A stretch of DNA of 7,667 nucleotides, from NCBI GenBank assembly GCA_023259875.1, contig JALRFL010000248.1, positions 1 to 7,667 on the forward strand. Direction: 5' to 3'. This document shows, one piece after another, positions 1 through 6,949 of the stretch (positions are counted from its first letter, which is position 1; every line of letters starts with the position of its first letter). The position numbers were made by a program, and so were the translations under genes. The notes under the pieces are model-generated. The model ran no database searches, was not told the DNA's origin, and was given only the letters and a program-made list of their open reading frames with translations. The stretch comes from Alphaproteobacteria bacterium (GTDB lineage: Bacteria > Pseudomonadota > Alphaproteobacteria > Puniceispirillales > UBA1172).

Positions 1-4
1 TCAA

Positions 5-1354
5 TCAACTGTTGCAGCGACTCCTGGTCCCACGCAAGGTTGAGTGTGTGTGAGCGCGCGCGTGTGTACGCACGCGCGAGTGTGTGTGAGAGAAAGACCT
101 GATCGTTCTTGTCGAAAAATCCTTTGTACACAAGCACAATGGTCTTGTTCCAAAAAACCCAAATACGCCAGCCATGACCGGAACCGCCCCTAACACCAAA
201 AGCGTTTCCCCTAGGGAATATCCAGCGTCAATCATTAATCCTAGTGCCGCCGGGGATAACGCTGAGGCAAATACCATCATCGCGTGCATGATAGCCTTAA
301 TGCTGCCAAGATGGCGACTGCCGTAAAGTTCGGCCCAGATGGGTGTGACAACAGCATAGACCATTCCTTGCGCCAACCCAAAGACCGCAAAATAAACCCA
401 GATCAAATGAGCAGGAGCGATCCATCCCAGCAACAACACAGGCAGGCTTAGTGCCATGACCGCAGGCGATGCCAATCGAATGGCGCTAAAGCGATCAACC
501 ATCATGCCGCCAATCAGACTGCCAAAAATACTGCAAGCCGCATAAATAGGATATCCGCTTGTCCAGATCAGCAGGGATATCCCCTTGGTATGCGCAAAAT
601 AAATCTGATGGAAAAATAATCCGGTTGAGGTAAAGGCCGGTGCTAAAACTAACCCTGCTAACAAAAGAAAACGCCATTGCAACACCACTTCAGAACTGGT
701 CCAGTGTTGTCCGTCTCTGCCAGTGGCAAGGTCTTCGACACCGCCGCCATCTTGACCGTCTTGACGGCCTGACAACAAAAGACAAGCTGGCACCATAATG
801 ATAAGAACCAGAAGTGCCGTGATTTGCCAAGCCTGACGCCAATCCACAGTCAGCAAAAGAAATAAGATCAGCGCAGGCATAATCACCTCAGACAGAGGGT
901 GGCCTTGGGTCGCAATAGCCACAGCGCGGCCGCGTTCAGCGATATAGCGGCGGCTCATGGCCGTGGTATAGAGATGACTCATCATGCCTTGACCGGTGAG
1001 GCGCAGAAAGAAAATGCCAAACGCTAAAGTCAGTACCGATGAAATCATGGAAAAAAAGCCAGCGGCCATAGCCAGACCAACAACGATGATGAGGGAAATG
1101 GTCTTAAGCCTGATCACATCCACCAGCCGCCCAAGAAAGATTATCACCGCAGCGCTAACCAAAGTGCCAGCGGCATAGATCATGCCAAAATCACCGTGGC
1201 TTAACTGTAATTCTGATCGGATTTGGGCAGAAAACAGCGAAATAAAAAATGTCTGCCCAGGGGATGAAAAAAACGCCAGCAATAAGCCAAACAACAAAAA
1301 CCGCCATTGGCTTTTGACAAAAGCAATATTGGCTCTGATGCTGAAGGAAGACAT
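5..1354 (-). CDS. Major facilitator superfamily (MFS) transporter, C-terminal end doubtful
   Basis: An inner-membrane secondary transporter; the substrate cannot be told from sequence. The 449-residue product has the two-bundle MFS layout. Hydrophobic helices run from about residue 18 to 195, followed by a polar central loop (about 196-226, rich in G, D and Q) and a second set from about 227 to 402. A motif-A-like loop between TM2 and TM3 reads GRLVDVIRLK (75-84), and its echo in the second half is GGMMVDRF (282-289). MFS-like sequence ends at about residue 406 (FFGTRPL). The last 43 residues are not helix-like, and part of them (SHTHSRVRTHARAHTHS) is simply the translation of the alternating tract at 41-90, so the true C-terminus is probably shorter or differs. 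The ATG at 1352-1354 is the only good start near the first helix; its ribosome-binding site is weak (GAG about 8 bases upstream). It stands alone, downstream of the 1441-1473 terminator, so it probably has its own promoter. Confidence 0.85.
   Translation of the reverse strand: MSSFSIRANIAFVKSQWRFLLFGLLLAFFSSPGQTFFISLFSAQIRSELQLSHGDFGMIYAAGTLVSAAVIIFLGRLVDVIRLKTISLIIVVGLAMAAGFFSMISSVLTLAFGIFFLRLTGQGMMSHLYTTAMSRRYIAERGRAVAIATQGHPLSEVIMPALILFLLLTVDWRQAWQITALLVLIIMVPACLLLSGRQDGQDGGGVEDLATGRDGQHWTSSEVVLQWRFLLLAGLVLAPAFTSTGLFFHQIYFAHTKGISLLIWTSGYPIYAACSIFGSLIGGMMVDRFSAIRLASPAVMALSLPVLLLGWIAPAHLIWVYFAVFGLAQGMVYAVVTPIWAELYGSRHLGSIKAIMHAMMVFASALSPAALGLMIDAGYSLGETLLVLGAVPVMAGVFGFFGTRPLCLCTKDFSTRTIRSFSHTHSRVRTHARAHTHSTLRGTRSRCNS
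41..91. repeat. Alternating purine-pyrimidine low-complexity tract
   Basis: This is a nearly unbroken alternating GT/GC tract. The 13-mer GAGTGTGTGTGAG occurs twice as a direct repeat (42-54 and 78-90). Between the copies lies an imperfect palindrome centred on 67/68, with arms 57-67 and 68-78 and one mismatch. Such sequence could adopt Z-form DNA in principle. It sits only about 40 bases from the window edge and inside the tail of the MFS gene, after the last membrane helix. An assembly or read-end artefact is therefore at least as likely as a real element. Confidence 0.7.
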
Positions 1355-1440
1355 GGATGCGGCTCAGATCCTAATAGGGAAAATTATCTTGGTCTCGCCT
1401 TGTGTTTTGTTAATCACATGATCCAAAAACAAAACCCCCC

Positions 1441-1473
1441 AAAAAAATATCCCCGGATAAACCGGGGATATTT
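1441..1473 (-). terminator. Rho-independent terminator of the 134-residue membrane protein gene
   Basis: A perfect 12-base-pair stem (1445-1456 with 1462-1473, arm AAATATCCCCGG) closes a 5-base loop. On the minus strand it is followed directly by a run of seven T (1441-1447, partly shared with the stem foot), then a G6 run and more T. It begins 22 bases after the stop codon of the 1496-1900 gene. On the plus strand the stem is followed by mixed sequence, so it acts for the minus strand and insulates the MFS gene downstream. Confidence 0.9.
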
Positions 1474-1495
1474 GAAAATATCTTTTGGGCTTAAA

Positions 1496-1900
1496 TTAAG
1501 CCGCCATGTCTTGTTTTGGCGCGGCCATAACGGCAAGAATACCGCCAATAAGACCAAGGATAATGCCAATAATACCAAGAAAACCTGTCAATAATAGTGA
1601 AAGGACAACGCAAACAAGCATGATGATGCCAGCCATTTTTGCAGAATTTTGCACCAATGCCATAATGCCTGAGACAGCCATAACAATAGACACTAACAGA
1701 AAGATTAACAGAAAGGTTACAATACCATCAGCTCCGCTTTCGCTCGAAACAGCAGCGATTTCAGCAGCTGAAGCACCTGCTTCGGCTGCAATGTTTTGCC
1801 CAAAGGAAACCAGAGCAGACGCAGCGACCCAAGCAAAATAAGCAATAATGGTATTAATTGCGCCGCCAATAATTCCTAATACTCCACCAGCAACTTTCAT
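1496..1900 (-). CDS. Small Gly/Ala-rich multi-pass membrane protein of unknown function (DUF4064-like appearance)
   Basis: This 134-residue protein is almost entirely hydrophobic. Likely membrane segments lie at about residues 4-32, 58-82, 87-106 and 107-127. A single small polar loop (about 33-57), rich in Ala, Ser and Glu, probably faces the periplasm. Glycine-spaced motifs bracket the protein: GGVLGIIGG at 5-13 and GIIGIILGLIGG at 109-120. These resemble helix-packing glycine zippers and give it the look of the small DUF4064-type membrane proteins; that family link is an impression, not a match. The ATG at 1898-1900 is supported by a clean AGGAG at 1907-1911, six bases upstream. The gene is monocistronic: an AT-rich leader lies before it and a strong terminator after it. 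An antisense ORF over the same bases is a shadow. Function unknown. Confidence 0.85.
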   Translation of the reverse strand: MKVAGGVLGIIGGAINTIIAYFAWVAASALVSFGQNIAAEAGASAAEIAAVSSESGADGIVTFLLIFLLVSIVMAVSGIMALVQNSAKMAGIIMLVCVVLSLLLTGFLGIIGIILGLIGGILAVMAAPKQDMAA

Positions 1901-1906
1901 TGTTTT

Positions 1907-1911
1907 CTCCT
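1907..1911 (-). promoter_or_regulatory. Shine-Dalgarno AGGAG for the 134-residue gene
   Basis: On the minus strand AGGAG lies six bases before the ATG at 1898-1900. It is the best ribosome-binding site in the window and fixes this start codon. Confidence 0.85.
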
Positions 1912-1985
1912 AGAAAATTAAAACGTAATATTATCAAACTATTAATATTAAATATATATTTATGCAATAGATTATTTTAATTGCG
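1912..1985 (-). promoter_or_regulatory. AT-rich leader and probable promoter of the 134-residue gene
   Basis: This stretch is far richer in A and T than the rest of the window and lies directly upstream of the small membrane protein gene. A GATAAT (1930-1935 on the minus strand) matches the -10 consensus at five of six positions and would give a leader of roughly 20 bases to the ribosome-binding site. No good -35 box sits at the right distance; a TTGCAT (1962-1967) is too far away. A promoter is therefore likely somewhere here, but the exact elements are uncertain. Confidence 0.35.
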
Positions 1986-2092
1986 ACATTGATGATTTGT
2001 TGGAATTAGTGCTCATCCCACCTACAGAAGGGATAAAACCCTATGATCATTTTACGGCATCATCACAGGAAGGGGAAAGGGCAGTTTTTATA

Positions 2093-2116
2093 AGGCTTGA
2101 GTAAATAAGCAAGCCT
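2093..2116. other. Isolated hairpin in gene-poor DNA
   Basis: A perfect 7-base-pair stem (AGGCTTG at 2093-2099 with CAAGCCT at 2110-2116) encloses a 10-base loop. It has no T-run on either side, so it is not a standard intrinsic terminator. It lies about 150 bases downstream of the tRNA and 190 bases upstream of the small membrane protein gene. A stem of this length can arise by chance. Confidence 0.3.
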
Positions 2117-2264
2117 GTGGCCAAAACAATCTCAATTTGGACAGCAAATTTGAACCGCTCTCAGCCTTTAATAGGGGGGGTGGTTGGGCATTGACCACTA
2201 ACGAGGGCGGTGACATGCCTTTTCTGGGGCGTAAAAGATGAGATTGAAATTGGAATGAGAAAAA

Positions 2265-2340
<76 letters not shown>

Positions 2341-2351
2341 TCAAGAATTGA

Positions 2352-2381
2352 CTTATACCTTTAGAAACAGACTTTTGGCAA
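2352..2381 (-). promoter_or_regulatory. Probable sigma-70-type promoter of tRNA-Thr
   Basis: On the minus strand TTGCCA (2376-2381) and TATAAG (2352-2357) are separated by 18 bases. The -10 box ends 11 bases before the mature tRNA 5' end, so transcription would begin a few bases upstream of it, as is usual for tRNA genes. Confidence 0.5.
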
Positions 2382-2480
2382 GTGGATGTATGGGATAAAT
2401 CATGCGGCGAAGGGATGGGTGTAAAGCGCAAACAGGGTTTTCCCTGAGCCGATAAACATTTTCCGCAAATGGTCGTTTAA

Positions 2481-2705
2481 ATGGCTATGATGATGTCCAC
2501 CTTAAATGCTATTGATAAGCAGCTAGGCCATTCCAGACAACCGTCATGGAAAAAGGCCAAGACTCACAATTATGATAAAGAAGCTTTTTCCTCCCTTGGG
2601 TTTCTCTATCTGGTGGAAAAGCAAGATTTTATGCCAATTCATGCCAATGTTAAGCACACCACCCTAGAATGGTTGGCAGGAATGCAACGCCTGAAACAGA
2701 TTTAA
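2481..2705 (+). CDS. Doubtful small ORF, 74 codons, unknown
   Basis: I do not recognise this product. It would be a 74-residue soluble protein with a basic middle (KKAKTHNYDK, about residues 24-33), a hydrophobic patch (SLGFLYLV, 38-45) and a charged, helical-looking end. Against it: no ribosome-binding site, an in-frame stop immediately before the first ATG, no promoter seen, a weak bias to G at first codon positions, and a direction opposite to all neighbours. For it: the stretch from 2341 to 2701 would otherwise hold no gene, and the ORF ends exactly at hemY with the stop codons interleaved. It could also be a remnant. If it is not real, the region holds only the tRNA promoter and a small 5-base-pair hairpin at 2433-2446. 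Confidence 0.28.
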   Translation: MAMMMSTLNAIDKQLGHSRQPSWKKAKTHNYDKEAFSSLGFLYLVEKQDFMPIHANVKHTTLEWLAGMQRLKQI

Positions 2706-3970
2706 TGCCAACGCATCTGGCCAAAAGCCGAACAATTTGGACAAATCGCGTGATAGTCTTCCAGCCGGCTATGACATGCCTGACAAGTCCAGCCAGGGGG
2801 TCTTGGCGCCAATGCCGCTTGGCGTAGAATAGAGGCGCTGGTTTCACCATCTTCATCGACTGGCGCGGGCTGATGATCGGCGATATCAGCCAGCAATTGC
2901 CACATCCTGGCATCTCTGTCGTGGGGGGAAATGGCCTTGGCTAGGCGTTCGGCTTCGCCCCAAAGCTGTTGTTCAAAAGCGATGCTCGCGGCGGCGAAAA
3001 GCGCCTCTTTTTGCGCACCACCTTTCTCTGTCAATGTGATCAGCCGCGCCAGTTTTTTGCCGGGTGGGCCAGACCAATATAGCATCAGTTTTTCAGCCAG
3101 CATGGGATGCGGCGTGGCCAAAAATGCCCGTTCAAGCAAGGCCGTTGCCTTTCGGGTTTTGTTTTCTTCAAGATAGAGATCCGCTTGCGCCAACACAGCA
3201 GGTAAAAACTCTGCATCTGCCTTAAGGGCGCGGCTAAGGATTTTTGCCTTTTCTGATGGGGTTTCTGCCGATCTGGCACGTTCAAGCAAAATGGCGGCCT
3301 CGGCTTGATGCGAAACGGGCATTGACCCTTTTGAGGCTATCCGCAAGGCGGCCTCGGCCTCTGCCCAATGGCCTTGCTTGGCTTCCATCACAAAAATAGC
3401 ATTGGCAATGCTAGCAGAGCGCGGTTTGAGCTTAAGTGCTTCACGCCCTGCGGCTAAGGCAAGGGCTTCGTCTCCGGCTTCAAGCGCCAGCCGCATCTGC
3501 CCGATATGTCCAAAATACGCGGTGTCAGTGTTGGCCTTGAGAGCATCAAAATAGCGTTGCGCCGATTTGCTGTTGCCGCTTAGGCTTGAGGCTTGCGCCA
3601 TCAGCAAATCCGTCATCACATTATGCCCCAGATAATGAACGGATTTCCGCGCGTGTTTAATGGCCTCACGGCCTTCACCTGCCGCCGCCGCCGCCATACC
3701 TAGGGCAAGTGCCCTTTGACCAAGCCGCCCTCGCCGCGAGGAAAATCCCCCGCTAATTCGTCTTGGGATATTGGCAACAAAGCTAAGCAAGCGATCCAGA
3801 ATAAGCACCGCCCATATCACCACGAGCATCGCTGCGACAAGGAGGCTGGTAGGGGCGGTAATGCGCCAACCTAGCCAGTCAATCTGCGTTGATCCTTGCT
3901 GGATAGCCAGAAAATGCGCCACCGCCGCCACAATCATGATCCAGATAATGAAACTGACTATACGGCGCAT
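2702..3970 (-). CDS. hemY: HemY-like inner-membrane TPR protein with C-terminal zinc ribbon
   Basis: This is a membrane-anchored protein of the HemY family found beside heme genes; its molecular role is not settled, and it is not the oxygen-dependent protoporphyrinogen oxidase that shares the name in Bacillus. Two membrane helices at about residues 5-23 and 41-64 flank a short periplasmic loop, forming the HemY N-terminal domain. They are followed by an Arg-rich cytosolic stretch (70-86) and a helical TPR-like solenoid (about 87-365). The C-terminus has a rubredoxin-like zinc ribbon, C-x2-C-x10-C-x2-C (C396, C399, C410, C413), typical of alphaproteobacterial members. Its length of 422 residues fits the family. 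The ATG at 3968-3970 is one base after the stop of the mitofilin-like gene, with AGGG seven bases upstream inside that gene, which indicates coupled translation. It is the last gene of the cluster, and I see no clear terminator after it. Confidence 0.9.
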   Translation of the reverse strand: MRRIVSFIIWIMIVAAVAHFLAIQQGSTQIDWLGWRITAPTSLLVAAMLVVIWAVLILDRLLSFVANIPRRISGGFSSRRGRLGQRALALGMAAAAAGEGREAIKHARKSVHYLGHNVMTDLLMAQASSLSGNSKSAQRYFDALKANTDTAYFGHIGQMRLALEAGDEALALAAGREALKLKPRSASIANAIFVMEAKQGHWAEAEAALRIASKGSMPVSHQAEAAILLERARSAETPSEKAKILSRALKADAEFLPAVLAQADLYLEENKTRKATALLERAFLATPHPMLAEKLMLYWSGPPGKKLARLITLTEKGGAQKEALFAAASIAFEQQLWGEAERLAKAISPHDRDARMWQLLADIADHQPAPVDEDGETSASILRQAALAPRPPGWTCQACHSRLEDYHAICPNCSAFGQMRWH

Positions 3971-3971
3971 G

Positions 3972-5162
3972 CTATTGCCCTAACATCGTCATGAGATTGG
4001 TGATCGCCTGATCAAGGTCTTGCCGTGCGTTAAACTGCATTTGCCATGCGGCTATCCATGCGGCCACCTCATCATCCGCATCTGACCACGCCTTGAGTTC
4101 TGCAATTGCCGCGATAGGATCACGCCGCTCTAGGGCGGATAGAAATTGCGCTTTGGCGTCTGCGGCTTGGTCAATTGGGGCAATGGTGATGGTGTCTGAA
4201 AAGGGTGAGGTTAGCCATGACCACCAGCCGCTGTCATCTTCTGCTGGCTGGGATGGGGATGATGCGGATGACACAAATACCGTTTCCCCACGCACGGCGA
4301 GGTCTTGCCATAACTGTTCACGCGCTGGCGGCGGATTTTCGGCCCATGGCTCTAGCGCGTTCCAGCGAGCATCAGATGTAACAGCCATTTCTAAGAGTTC
4401 GGCAAAACTCTGCCCTTGGCGCGCGGCGTTAATAATCCCATCGGTTATTGCTGAAAGTTCAGCAGGCGAGTTGCCCATAGGGGACGCAGAGGGTTCGGCC
4501 TCTTGGTCTTGAGAGGCTGGATTGCCATTATCAGCATCAAGGCTAGGATTAGCAGAAGGCGAAAGTCGTTCCGCTTCTAGATCAAGCAGCCGCTGTTCCA
4601 TCTCGGCTAATTGTCTGGCCAAGATCATAACATCAGGATCAGCGTTGGCATTTGGTGTCTCACTAAGCTGATCTTGCCATGTGGTGATGATACCATCTAG
4701 ACGGGTGATGTGATCTTCCATGGCTGTCAGCCGTGATGGGATACCGCTAAGAATTTCAGCATTTTTGCCTTGGGCGTTTTGGCTTTGCTGAACGGCATCA
4801 CGCAATCTGGAAACCTCATCCTCAAGGGCGGCAAGGGCGGTTTCGACTTTGTCTGTGCGGCTATTGATATCTTGAGCCGCGCTTGCGTCTTGTTGCTGGG
4901 TGATCAGCAATCGGTTACTGATAGCAAGCCCAACAGCCGCTAAAGCCGCCAGAATTCCGATAGCTAACAGGATCATCCAAAGAATACGGCCAAGCCCTCG
5001 CTTTTTTGCTGGTGCAGGTGCGACCTTATCTTCGGTTTCGGTTTGATCCGATTTTGCTTTGTTATCCGCGTTATCGTCACGGATATGTTCGGCGGTGCCC
5101 TCAATGATGATATCTTCATCCGGGGTTTGGTTGTCGCCAGAATGTTTCGGTTTTCTTGGCAT
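3972..5162 (-). CDS. Mitofilin/Mic60-like inner-membrane protein (COG4223 type)
   Basis: This is the bacterial counterpart of Mic60, which in mitochondria shapes cristae and tethers inner to outer membrane; alphaproteobacterial members are linked to inner-membrane architecture. The 396-residue product has the expected order: a charged, acidic cytosolic N-terminus (1-55), one membrane helix (about 59-82), a periplasmic coiled-coil region (about 98-165, with a second segment at 178-200), a Ser/Pro/Asp-rich linker (201-232) and a helical C-terminal mitofilin-like domain (about 234-396). Sequence in this family is poorly conserved, so the call rests on architecture plus position between hemD and hemY, which is where it lies in many alphaproteobacteria. 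The ATG at 5160-5162 follows a modest purine-rich site (AAAGAG) and lies 27 bases after the hemD stop. Its stop is one base from hemY. A generic coiled-coil membrane protein is the alternative. Confidence 0.82.
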   Translation of the reverse strand: MPRKPKHSGDNQTPDEDIIIEGTAEHIRDDNADNKAKSDQTETEDKVAPAPAKKRGLGRILWMILLAIGILAALAAVGLAISNRLLITQQQDASAAQDINSRTDKVETALAALEDEVSRLRDAVQQSQNAQGKNAEILSGIPSRLTAMEDHITRLDGIITTWQDQLSETPNANADPDVMILARQLAEMEQRLLDLEAERLSPSANPSLDADNGNPASQDQEAEPSASPMGNSPAELSAITDGIINAARQGQSFAELLEMAVTSDARWNALEPWAENPPPAREQLWQDLAVRGETVFVSSASSPSQPAEDDSGWWSWLTSPFSDTITIAPIDQAADAKAQFLSALERRDPIAAIAELKAWSDADDEVAAWIAAWQMQFNARQDLDQAITNLMTMLGQ

Positions 5163-5189
5163 CTTCTCTTTGGTTATCCTGTTATCACA

Positions 5190-5960
5190 TCAATCCAGCG
5201 GTTTGATCATCCGTTGGGAATGATCCGTTTCTGCGTGGGAAATGCCTGCCAGTTCAAATGCCTTCGCCAACATAAGTGACCTAAGCGGCGATGACACAAT
5301 ATGAATGTTATGCCATCCCTGCCCACAAAGTCCAGCGGCACGCGAACTGATGACGATCAATTTCATAAACTTGCGATATTCGGCTAAATCATGCTGATCC
5401 AGCAGATGAGAAAACTGCTCGCCAGCACGGCCAGAATGTATCAAGACGATGATAGGCCGGCCAGAACGAATTTGACGAATGGCGGCCTCATCCAGCTGAT
5501 CTTCGGTCACAGCCTCATAAACAATAATGCGCTCGACTTGCTTATTGCTATGGGCTTCAAGCGCGGTTTTAATATCAAATCCCGAATGGGTGGCGCTGGG
5601 CCAGCAAAGCCGTAAATAGGGGGATTGCTCAATCAGGGTCATTAACGCCTGTCCATCTCCGGCAGCAATCTGGATATGATCAAAACCAGCGGCCTGGGCG
5701 GCGCTGGCGGTGGCCTCACCAACAACAAAACAAGGCTTGGCTAACATAGCCGGATCGGTGATTTGGTTTGCGGCATGGCGGCTGGTCAGGATGACCGCGT
5801 CCACATCCTCTGAGAGATCACCAAGACCGATATTTTGGCGGGTTTCAATCCTAAGGGTAGGAATGGCAATCGCCTCAAGCCCACCAGCTTCGAGGTAGCG
5901 ACAATCTTCAAACGCATCGCCCCTTGGTCTGGTGGTCATGGCAATAGGCGCGCGGGTCAC
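5190..5960 (-). CDS. hemD: Uroporphyrinogen-III synthase
   Basis: This cytosolic enzyme closes hydroxymethylbilane into uroporphyrinogen III with inversion of ring D, the step right after HemC. The 256-residue length is normal. The family is divergent, but its signposts are present: TTRP at residues 9-12, the strand VILTSRHAA (about 56-64), FVVGEATASAA near the first hinge (about 78-88), IIVYEAV (about 145-151) and IVLIHSGRA in the second lobe. The start is a GTG at 5958-5960 that overlaps the hemC stop as GTGA, with AAGG seven bases upstream. An ATG seven codons further in (5937-5939) is possible but removes only a few residues ahead of the TRP motif. The overlap with hemC indicates coupled translation and one transcript. 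Confidence 0.93.
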   Translation of the reverse strand: MTRAPIAMTTRPRGDAFEDCRYLEAGGLEAIAIPTLRIETRQNIGLGDLSEDVDAVILTSRHAANQITDPAMLAKPCFVVGEATASAAQAAGFDHIQIAAGDGQALMTLIEQSPYLRLCWPSATHSGFDIKTALEAHSNKQVERIIVYEAVTEDQLDEAAIRQIRSGRPIIVLIHSGRAGEQFSHLLDQHDLAEYRKFMKLIVISSRAAGLCGQGWHNIHIVSSPLRSLMLAKAFELAGISHAETDHSQRMIKPLD

Positions 5961-6949
5961 TTTTCCGCCTTATCCGCGAGCAAAAGAAAATCATGTCCGC
6001 CTGCCTGCTCTAAAAGGCGAGACGCCATATCCTTTGCGACTTGCGCGGCGTCACCTACAGGCACCGTGGCTTCATCAGTGAAACATTGACGCCCATCAGG
6101 TGAAGCGATCAGCCCACGAAAATAAATTTGATCCCCCTTAAGATGAGCGCTAGCGGCAATAGGGGTTCGGCATGACCCGTCAAGGGTTTCCAGAAACAGC
6201 CGTTCGGTCATAACTTCCGCGCCAGTCACCGTGTCATGTATTCTGTTTAACGCAGTTAGCACTTGGCGTCGCCTCATGTCCTCGCCGGTTTCTGTTTCTG
6301 CGGAACGCGCTTGAACCATAATTGCGCCTTGCGCCGCCGCAGGCAACATCACCTCCTCAGAAAGGGGGTGAACATCCTCAGTTATGCCTAGGCGCTCTAA
6401 TCCTGCCATGGCAAGAATAATGGCATCATATTGCCCCTTTTTAAGAGCCTCAAGCCGTGTGTTCACACTGCCTCTCAACAACACAGGGTTAAGATCAGGC
6501 CGGTGGTGGCAAAGGATAGCGGCGCGTCTAACAGAAGCTGTGCCTATTTTTGCCCCATGAGGCAATTCATCAAGATTAGCATAGCCGCCGATAAGGGCAT
6601 CGCGGCGATCCGCGCGCGGTAAAATTGCTGCCAATTCTGTGCCGGGGGCTAAATGGGCTTCCATATCTTTGCCAGAATGCACCGCGGCATCTGCCTTGCC
6701 CTCTAGCAACATTTGTTCAAGGTATTTGACAAACAGCCCTTTTCCGCCAATAGCGGCCAGAGGTCTATCAAGCACCTCATCCCCTCGCGTAGAAAACGTG
6801 GCGATTTCAGATGCGATTGGGGCAAGCCTTGACCGGACATCTTCGGTCTGCGCAACAGCAAGCGGTGACACGCGGCTGGCCAGCACAAGAGGTGTCTGGG
6901 CAATATCGGAAAAGGTCTGATCTTTGTTCATAATAGGTTCTTTACGCAT
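5957..6949 (-). CDS. hemC: Hydroxymethylbilane synthase (porphobilinogen deaminase)
   Basis: This cytosolic enzyme polymerises four porphobilinogen molecules into hydroxymethylbilane on a covalent dipyrromethane cofactor. The 330-residue product is of family length. Landmarks in order: ASRVSPLAVAQ (24-34), IGGKGLFVK (67-75), VHSGKD with the catalytic Asp95 (90-95), IGTASVRR with the paired arginines 141-142, RGSVNTRL (159-166), YDAIILAMAGLERLG (174-188) and DGSCRTPIA with cofactor-binding Cys260. Two positions differ from common family sequence: Gly93 in HSGKD, where Leu or Met is usual, and Ala206 in PAAAQGA, where Gly is usual. The first ATG (6947-6949) and a second one six codons in (6929-6931) are both possible starts; neither has a good ribosome-binding site. 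It is the first gene of the cluster, so the promoter should lie in 6950-7024. Confidence 0.96.
   Translation of the reverse strand: MRKEPIMNKDQTFSDIAQTPLVLASRVSPLAVAQTEDVRSRLAPIASEIATFSTRGDEVLDRPLAAIGGKGLFVKYLEQMLLEGKADAAVHSGKDMEAHLAPGTELAAILPRADRRDALIGGYANLDELPHGAKIGTASVRRAAILCHHRPDLNPVLLRGSVNTRLEALKKGQYDAIILAMAGLERLGITEDVHPLSEEVMLPAAAQGAIMVQARSAETETGEDMRRRQVLTALNRIHDTVTGAEVMTERLFLETLDGSCRTPIAASAHLKGDQIYFRGLIASPDGRQCFTDEATVPVGDAAQVAKDMASRLLEQAGGHDFLLLADKAEK

Larger units (their letters stand above)
1912..2264. other. Gene-poor intergenic region between the small membrane protein gene and tRNA-Thr
   Basis: I see no credible coding sequence on either strand: all frames are broken by frequent stops and no ORF has a ribosome-binding site. 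The region holds the AT-rich leader of the neighbouring gene (1912-1985), a palindrome ATGATCAT (2043-2050), a 7-base-pair hairpin (2093-2116), a run of seven G (2174-2180) and the trailer of the tRNA. It could hide a small RNA, but nothing in it is diagnostic. Confidence 0.6.

Noticed and set aside
8..136. His-rich transporter tail as a metal-binding domain
   Set aside because: The histidines come purely from the translation of CAC/ACA dinucleotide repeats in a suspect tract, with no ordered metal-binding spacing.
1506..1841. 111-codon plus-strand ORF across the small membrane protein gene
   Set aside because: It is antisense to an ORF with a clean ribosome-binding site, leader and terminator; its residues look like a mirrored hydrophobic gene.
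2174..2190. G-rich run as a G-quadruplex
   Set aside because: After the seven-G run there is only one further GGG tract within range, so four clean G-tracts are not available.
2433..2446. CAGGG-TTTT-CCCTG hairpin as a terminator
   Set aside because: It has only five base pairs, lacks a following T-run, and is not placed at the end of a supported gene.
4093..4512. 139-codon plus-strand ORF inside the mitofilin-like gene
   Set aside because: It is antisense to a better-supported gene, its composition is Ser/Ala/Arg-rich as expected of a shadow frame, and it has no ribosome-binding site.
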